DNA from: Whalleya microplaca
Lineage: Eukaryota; Ascomycota; Sordariomycetes; Xylariales; Xylariaceae
Length of the DNA stretch: 64,000 bases
Reading direction: 5' to 3'
Assembly: GCA_022497155.1 (NCBI GenBank)
Contig: MU385729.1
Coordinates: forward strand, 62,001-126,000
The notes beneath the pieces are model-generated. The model saw only the letters and a list, made by a program, of their open reading frames with translations. It made no database searches and was not told the origin of the DNA. A program made the translations under genes and the position numbers. Positions 59,156 to 64,000 of the stretch are shown here, one piece after another. Positions within the stretch are counted from its first letter, which is position 1; each line of letters starts with the position of its first letter.

Positions 59156-60467
59156 TACCTGTGGTGGCTTCAGCTCTGGCCACCTGATGCAATTGGCCGC
59201 CTTTCTTTTTAGGCATTGGGATCTAGACCCCTAAAATGGCGTCTTGAGATCCCGGAGAGATTGGAAAACCCGGGGATTTAATTAATACGATAAGGCAGCT
59301 CCGTTTTAGGCGTGACAGGCGTTGGTACATTATATGATGTACATATGGATATACATATTTGTAGAGGAACGCCTTGATTCCCAATACTACAATAGTTTCA
59401 CCTATATGTAGTTGATTGAGGCCACCAGCAATCTAGGTAACAAAGGTGTTTACATACTATGCATAAATGGCATCATACAGAGCCTAACCTAGCATGTTGA
59501 CTTATGGATGACCGATGCAGACAAGTTATAGCGGCTTTTGTGAGCAAGTGACCTATCGGCGTTATTCTATGAATGATCCACAGCTATCTAGGTATAGAAT
59601 AAGCTGTAACATGTTGAAGTTACAGGTTATGTTCGTTATATTCAGCTACATCTCTGAAAGCTACATTGATTCGTTAACACACTGCCAATGAAAGGATGTA
59701 CTTCACTAGTGTTACGAATTACCAGTGACCCTTACTAATGAGAGCACGGGGCGTGGTGTGGCTGGCGTACTTTGTACATGTATGTAATACCTATGTAACC
59801 AACGCTAGTACATACATAGATAGAAGACCCTAGAGAGAGTGGGATGTCGAGTTTGAATTTTTTTTTTTTTTGTTTGTAACAAGAGCCCCGCGGTCAATTG
59901 GAACCTACCGGTATTTGATCCTTCAATTCTGTTTTCTATTTTATTTTGTTGGATGTGCAAGAAACAGCATCAGAGTTTCCCCCTGCCATCCGCCAATGAC
60001 TCGTTGCCCTGCGACCATCATGAATCTTCTCTAGGACTCGCGGTGCGCCTCTCTGCACATTTCTGCATATTCCTGCATATTGTTCTCCAGGTATTTTGAC
60101 CTTTGTTCATTGCCATTCACTGCAAGCCTTCCTTCGCCCCATTGAACAGACTTCTAAGCTCGGCAATCTCTGACGTCGGCCTAGCCAAACCCGCAATCGG
60201 AGCAATTAGGAACTCTCGTAGTGGAAAAAGTGCCAGTCACGACATATTCTTCACGACCATTGCGATCGACTGCCAATTTAAGTCGCGTCTATAGTACCGT
60301 AGCTACACTCATCCCGGTACTATATTCGCCAGTTTGGCCTTGTGTAACGAGCACTTTATTTTCTCGACACCGCCTTTTTCTTCTGCTCGAGCCTCTGACT
60401 TGAGCCTCTCCTGCTCCAGCCTCACTACCCGAAAGCCTTCTGTGAAAGCCTTCCGTGGATCGACAAG
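59156..60467. other. intergenic, promoter side of PRPP synthetase
   Basis: No gene supported. It has a T12 run near 59859-59870 and a C/T-rich leader before the start of the synthetase. Confidence 0.5.
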
Positions 60468-62078
60468 ATGGTTAGGAACATCGTCATCCTCTCGGGTAAT
60501 TCCCACCCACACCTCGCAGATGCTGTGTGCAATATGCTGGGCGTACCCCCTGGCAATCGCATACTGAGCAAGTTCTCTGTTGGCGAATCGCGCTGTGAGA
60601 TTCGGGACTCTGTGAGAGGAAAGGATGTTTTCATCATCCAGACGGGAGGTGGATCAGTAAATGACCATCTCATTGAGCTCTGTATCAGTATGTCACACTC
60701 AATGGCCTTGACGGTCTTATAACCAATTGCAGGCAACAAGCAGGCAACAAGCTGACTAGAGCCAATAGTGATCTCTGCCTGCAAGACAGGCTCGGCCAAG
60801 AGAGTCACGGCCGTGCTTCCATTGTTCCCCTACTCCCGACAGCCGGACCTGCCCTACAATAAGGTTGGAGCACCGTTGGCGAGGCCTCCCACCGAAGTCC
60901 CCAAGGACAAGTACACGTTCGAAAGTGTCCCTGCAACACCCGCGCCCGGCATCAACAAGAGCGCTGGCTTCAGCAAAGACACCGACCTTGCGAGGGCCAT
61001 GAGTAGGACATCTCTGGCGAATGGAATCGCGAATGGAATCGCGAATGGATCGAATGGACTGCCTCGTACCAACAGCGAAAATTACTTCAACACAAATGGT
61101 ACAAATGGTACACATGGCGATCCCCAGACCCACTCGATCAACAACCACCATCCCTCTTCTCTTTCGCGGACCGGCAGCTATACAACACACGACTACGAGA
61201 ACCCCGTTCTGATCTCGACCTTCCAAGCGAAACCTGGATATAAACGATGGGTCGCGCAGGCTGGAACTCTAGTAGCGGATCTGTTAACCTGCGCCGGCGC
61301 AGACCAGTACGTCTTTCCTTACCTCCAGGGGGGAATTCCACTCTCCGGATTGGCCCTCTCCCCTGAACCTCCACCATGATGCTCTTTCCTGGTAGCTTCT
61401 GTATGAGGGAACTTACTAACAAACACCGCAGTGTGGTCGCGCTGGACCTTCACGACCCTCAGTATCAGGGTTTCTTCGACATCCCGATGGATAACCTATA
61501 CGGCCGCCCCTTGTTGAAACGGTATATCCAGCAGAACATTCCCGACTATAAGGAAGCCGTGATTGTGAGTCCGGATGCTGGGGGCGCAAAGCGGGCCACG
61601 GCCATTGCGGATAGTCTCGGCATGGACTTTGCCCTCATCCACAAGGTAAGGTGGAATGTGTTCCATTTATGTTTTCACACTCACTAGGTCAAACCAGGAA
61701 CGACGACCAACACGAATCACCGATCGACAAAACGCCACAATGATGCTGGTAGGCAATGTGGCCAACCGAGTCTGTATTCTGATCGACGATCTCGCCGATA
61801 CCGCCAACACGATCACGCGCGCGGCGAAACTCCTGCGTAAGGAGGGGGCCACCGCTGTCTTCGCGCTCCTGACCCACGGTGTCTTCAGCGGAGACGCCAT
61901 TGCGCGCATCAATGCCTCCGCTCTGGATAAGGTCATTGTGACCAATTCGGTCCCCCAGGACGAGCACAAGAAGTTGTGCCCCAAGCTTGAGGTCCTAGAC
62001 GTAGCGCCCATATTCGCCGAGGCTATCCGTCGCATTCACCACGGTGAATCTATCAGCGTCTTGTTCCAGTACGACTGA
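60468..62078 (+). CDS. ribose-phosphate pyrophosphokinase (PRPP synthetase) with large insertion
   Basis: Four exons: 60468-60687, 60769-61306, 61432-61645, 61698-62078; introns 81, 125 and 52 nt; 450 aa. The enzyme makes PRPP from ribose-5-phosphate and ATP for nucleotide, His and Trp synthesis. Landmarks: [58 protein letters not shown] (metal/flexible loop), [27 protein letters not shown], and the PRPP loop [13 protein letters not shown]. Between FPYSRQPD and the AGAD block (about residues 105-225) lies a ~110-residue Ser/Asn/Thr-rich insertion with [15 protein letters not shown] repeats. Ordinary subunits are near 320 aa, so this is a subunit type with a non-homologous insertion, as in yeast Prs1 and Prs5; position is more like Prs5, not certain. 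Confidence 0.95.
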
Positions 62079-63803
62079 GCGGACTCGGAATGATAAATGG
62101 GGAATAATAAATTCTATCTGAAGCCATCATGCCTGAGAACTCCGTCAGCTGAGAGGATCATAGCTGCAATGATGGTTGATATACCAAGGCATTGAGGATG
62201 AGTAACGGCGCGAGTCAGCTCTTGCTATAAATATGACTATGCAGGTGACGCATTTTTTCTCTTCGAGGGCAAATCCTCTGAAAAAAAAAACTGAATTTCA
62301 TACCTCTCCGTCCATATGTCTCTTGTTATTATGGAAGATAAAGAGATCGGTAAAACAATCAATCGACACCAAAAAAGGTAAGGCAAAGGCTCATCCATCG
62401 TCTGGGTTTGTTTCTATGTACCCGCGACGACTACATACAGTACTAGCACGACTAGGCGTCTCTTTTTTTCTAAGTAAATGATTGGCTGGCTGGGCTGGGC
62501 TGGGATTTATTACACAGAGAGAAACGGTTGCATCACATATAGAGAGTTTTCTAGACCAGGAAACAGCAGACTTCATGAGGAATTTTTCATCAGGAGCCCC
62601 CGGCCCTAGGTTGCTCAATGAGAAGAAGCTTAAGTGTTTTATTCCGAGCAGTCACTCGGTTTTGCTTTCTTACACACCTTATATATGAATAACCCGCATG
62701 CTACATGTCTTAATGGGAATGAAAAGACGGTCGGTTCCAATTGGTGAGAGAGTAGTAACGGAATTTCTTCTAGTGTTCACGTTATTTTTGGCTAATACTC
62801 CATTCGAAGCTGGAATGCGACGAATGATGGCTTCTCATTGTCGAACCCGAGGCCAAGGATATGGTATTGTTACATGGTCAGGTTTTAAATCTGGCGAACT
62901 GTGATACCCTCTCGTTTAAAGCCTCTCAGGGGATGAGACCTAGTGCTACCTAGGTAAGTTGGAAGTATGTAGTACTGGTAATGCAACCTACGTACGTACT
63001 CGTCAAATTATTGATATATGTCGTACAGTTGATAATAAGTACATCTGTATTTATATGTAGATAGATCTACCCAATAACAGTGGAATCTGATGCTTCGTTG
63101 TTACCAAAAAACCGAACCTCGGGCAACTGTCAATTCGGTTACTTTACGGATGTACATATACACTATGGATACGGGACAAGGCAGTTAAGATCGCCGAAAA
63201 TCCGCTGTTATAAGAGGTACTAATCGGTATCCATCCCTATCGCCCTCAGATTTCAGTTGCCCCCAGTTTATTTTAGCCCCAATGTGCCGGTGCATGGAAT
63301 CTTCGCTTGATTCGGTAGACCTCGGCATGTGCTTCTGGGTCCCCACTTGTCTCGTTCTTTATTCCGTCACTTTTATTATCCATTTGGCTGGCATTCTGCT
63401 GCTCTTCGGCTGAAGGAGAGACCGTTAAAGGGTAATTAATTAGTTAGCTGGATCCCTATCCGTCCCCCCTCTTACGATTGTTATAACATCGAACTAGCCA
63501 TTGTATTCGTGATATCCCCTTTCTTCGAACAGGTATTGATGAGGCGGTTAGTATTCCTGCTTTCTTTCTTGTTCGTTTCCGCTCGCGATTCAATTGTGAC
63601 GTTGGAGCTAAACCTCTAAGTAGCTAGAGAGACTTGCTCGTCCTGACACGAAACCTGCTCCGCCGAACATCGGGAACTGCGAAATTCGCCCTCATCTACA
63701 GTTTACCTACTTCTATCTAACAACAACCGGTTAACCCGAACCATTCATCCATTCCGAAAACACCATCTTAAAGCATTACAAGAACAAGAGACGAGACATC
63801 AAG
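62079..63803. other. intergenic, no gene seen
   Basis: 3' flank of the synthetase and promoter of PEX11. It holds a TACCTAGGTA palindrome at 62947-62956 and a C/T-rich leader near 63640-63800; no gene supported. Confidence 0.5.
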
Positions 63804-64000
63804 ATGGTCGCCGACGCCCTAGTCTACCACCCGACGGTGTCGCACTACCTGAAGTTCGTAGCGACGACGACGGGCCGCGACAAGCTGCTGCGCACGCTGC
63901 AGTACTTCTCGCGCTTCTACGCGTGGTACCTGCTGCGCACGAACGGGACGCGCGCCGAGATCGCGCCCTTCGACGCCCTCAAGAAGCAGCTCGGCCTCGC
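63804..64000 (+). CDS. PEX11: peroxisomal membrane protein PEX11, 5' part only
   Basis: Starts at ATG 63804 (CAAGATGG context) and is cut by the window end after 65 codons. The visible part reads VYHPTVSHYLKFVATTTGRDKLLRTLQYFSR..AWYLLR, the amphipathic N-terminal helix region that binds and bends the peroxisomal membrane. PEX11 promotes peroxisome elongation and division. The codon choice is extremely GC-rich at third positions. Confidence 0.9.
   Translation, partial: MVADALVYHPTVSHYLKFVATTTGRDKLLRTLQYFSRFYAWYLLRTNGTRAEIAPFDALKKQLGL

Noticed and set aside
1..64000. CRISPR arrays, rRNA genes, prokaryotic operons or integrated virus
   Set aside because: No regularly spaced repeats, no rRNA signatures, and all genes are fungal with spliceosomal introns.

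Overview
The window is nuclear DNA of a filamentous ascomycete (Pezizomycotina, most likely Sordariomycetes or a close class). Most genes carry short introns of about 50-140 nt with GT...AG ends and CTNAC/CTAAT-like branch sites. The content is typically fungal: a Cdc2 kinase with PSTAIRE, a Pho80-type Pcl cyclin, an SRP40 nucleolar protein, a Pth11/SAT4-type 7-TM protein, a UstYa/DUF3328 protein, PEX11, and a pogo-like transposon whose stop-codon pattern looks like RIP. Intergenic DNA is long and rich in CCTA/GGTA tracts and ACCTAGGT palindromes.

Layout. 1-14 kb: a small membrane protein (-), SRP40 (+) with an unexplained open frame after its stop, a CECR1/ADGF-type adenosine deaminase (+) broken by a one-base shift, and a 522-aa membrane protein (+). 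14-20 kb: a decayed tRNA-like element, a four-exon amidohydrolase of the hydantoinase/carbamoylase type (+), a 213-aa membrane protein (+) between two repeat tracts, and an AlkB-like dioxygenase (-). 20-33 kb: cdc2 (+), divergent from the AlkB gene, then about 10 kb without a recognisable gene, then the Pcl cyclin (+). 37-50 kb is an accessory-looking block: a FAD oxidoreductase (-), a two-exon small ORF (+), a proline iminopeptidase (-) inactivated by a 150-bp MITE, a UstYa-like protein (-), a SAT4 receptor-like protein (-) and an amino-acid permease (+). 50-64 kb: a disordered nuclear-type protein (+), a cupin (+), a zincless Fpg DNA glycosylase (-), a complete 2.2-kb pogo-like transposon, PRPP synthetase with a large insertion (+), and the 5' part of PEX11 (+).

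The housekeeping genes fall into cell cycle (cdc2, Pcl cyclin), DNA repair (AlkB, Fpg) and nucleotide metabolism (PRPP synthetase, adenosine deaminase, carbamoylase), but nothing shows them to be co-regulated except the shared AlkB/cdc2 intergenic region. The most notable items are the MITE insertion with an 8-bp target duplication inside a coding exon, the pogo-like element with eleven TAA/TAG stops in one unshifted frame but perfect 71-bp inverted repeats, the 67-codon open frame behind the SRP40 stop, the adenosine-deaminase frameshift, and a 3-copy ~128-bp tandem repeat. All exon joins were inferred by eye from splice signals and reading-frame continuity; no alignment or RNA data were available.
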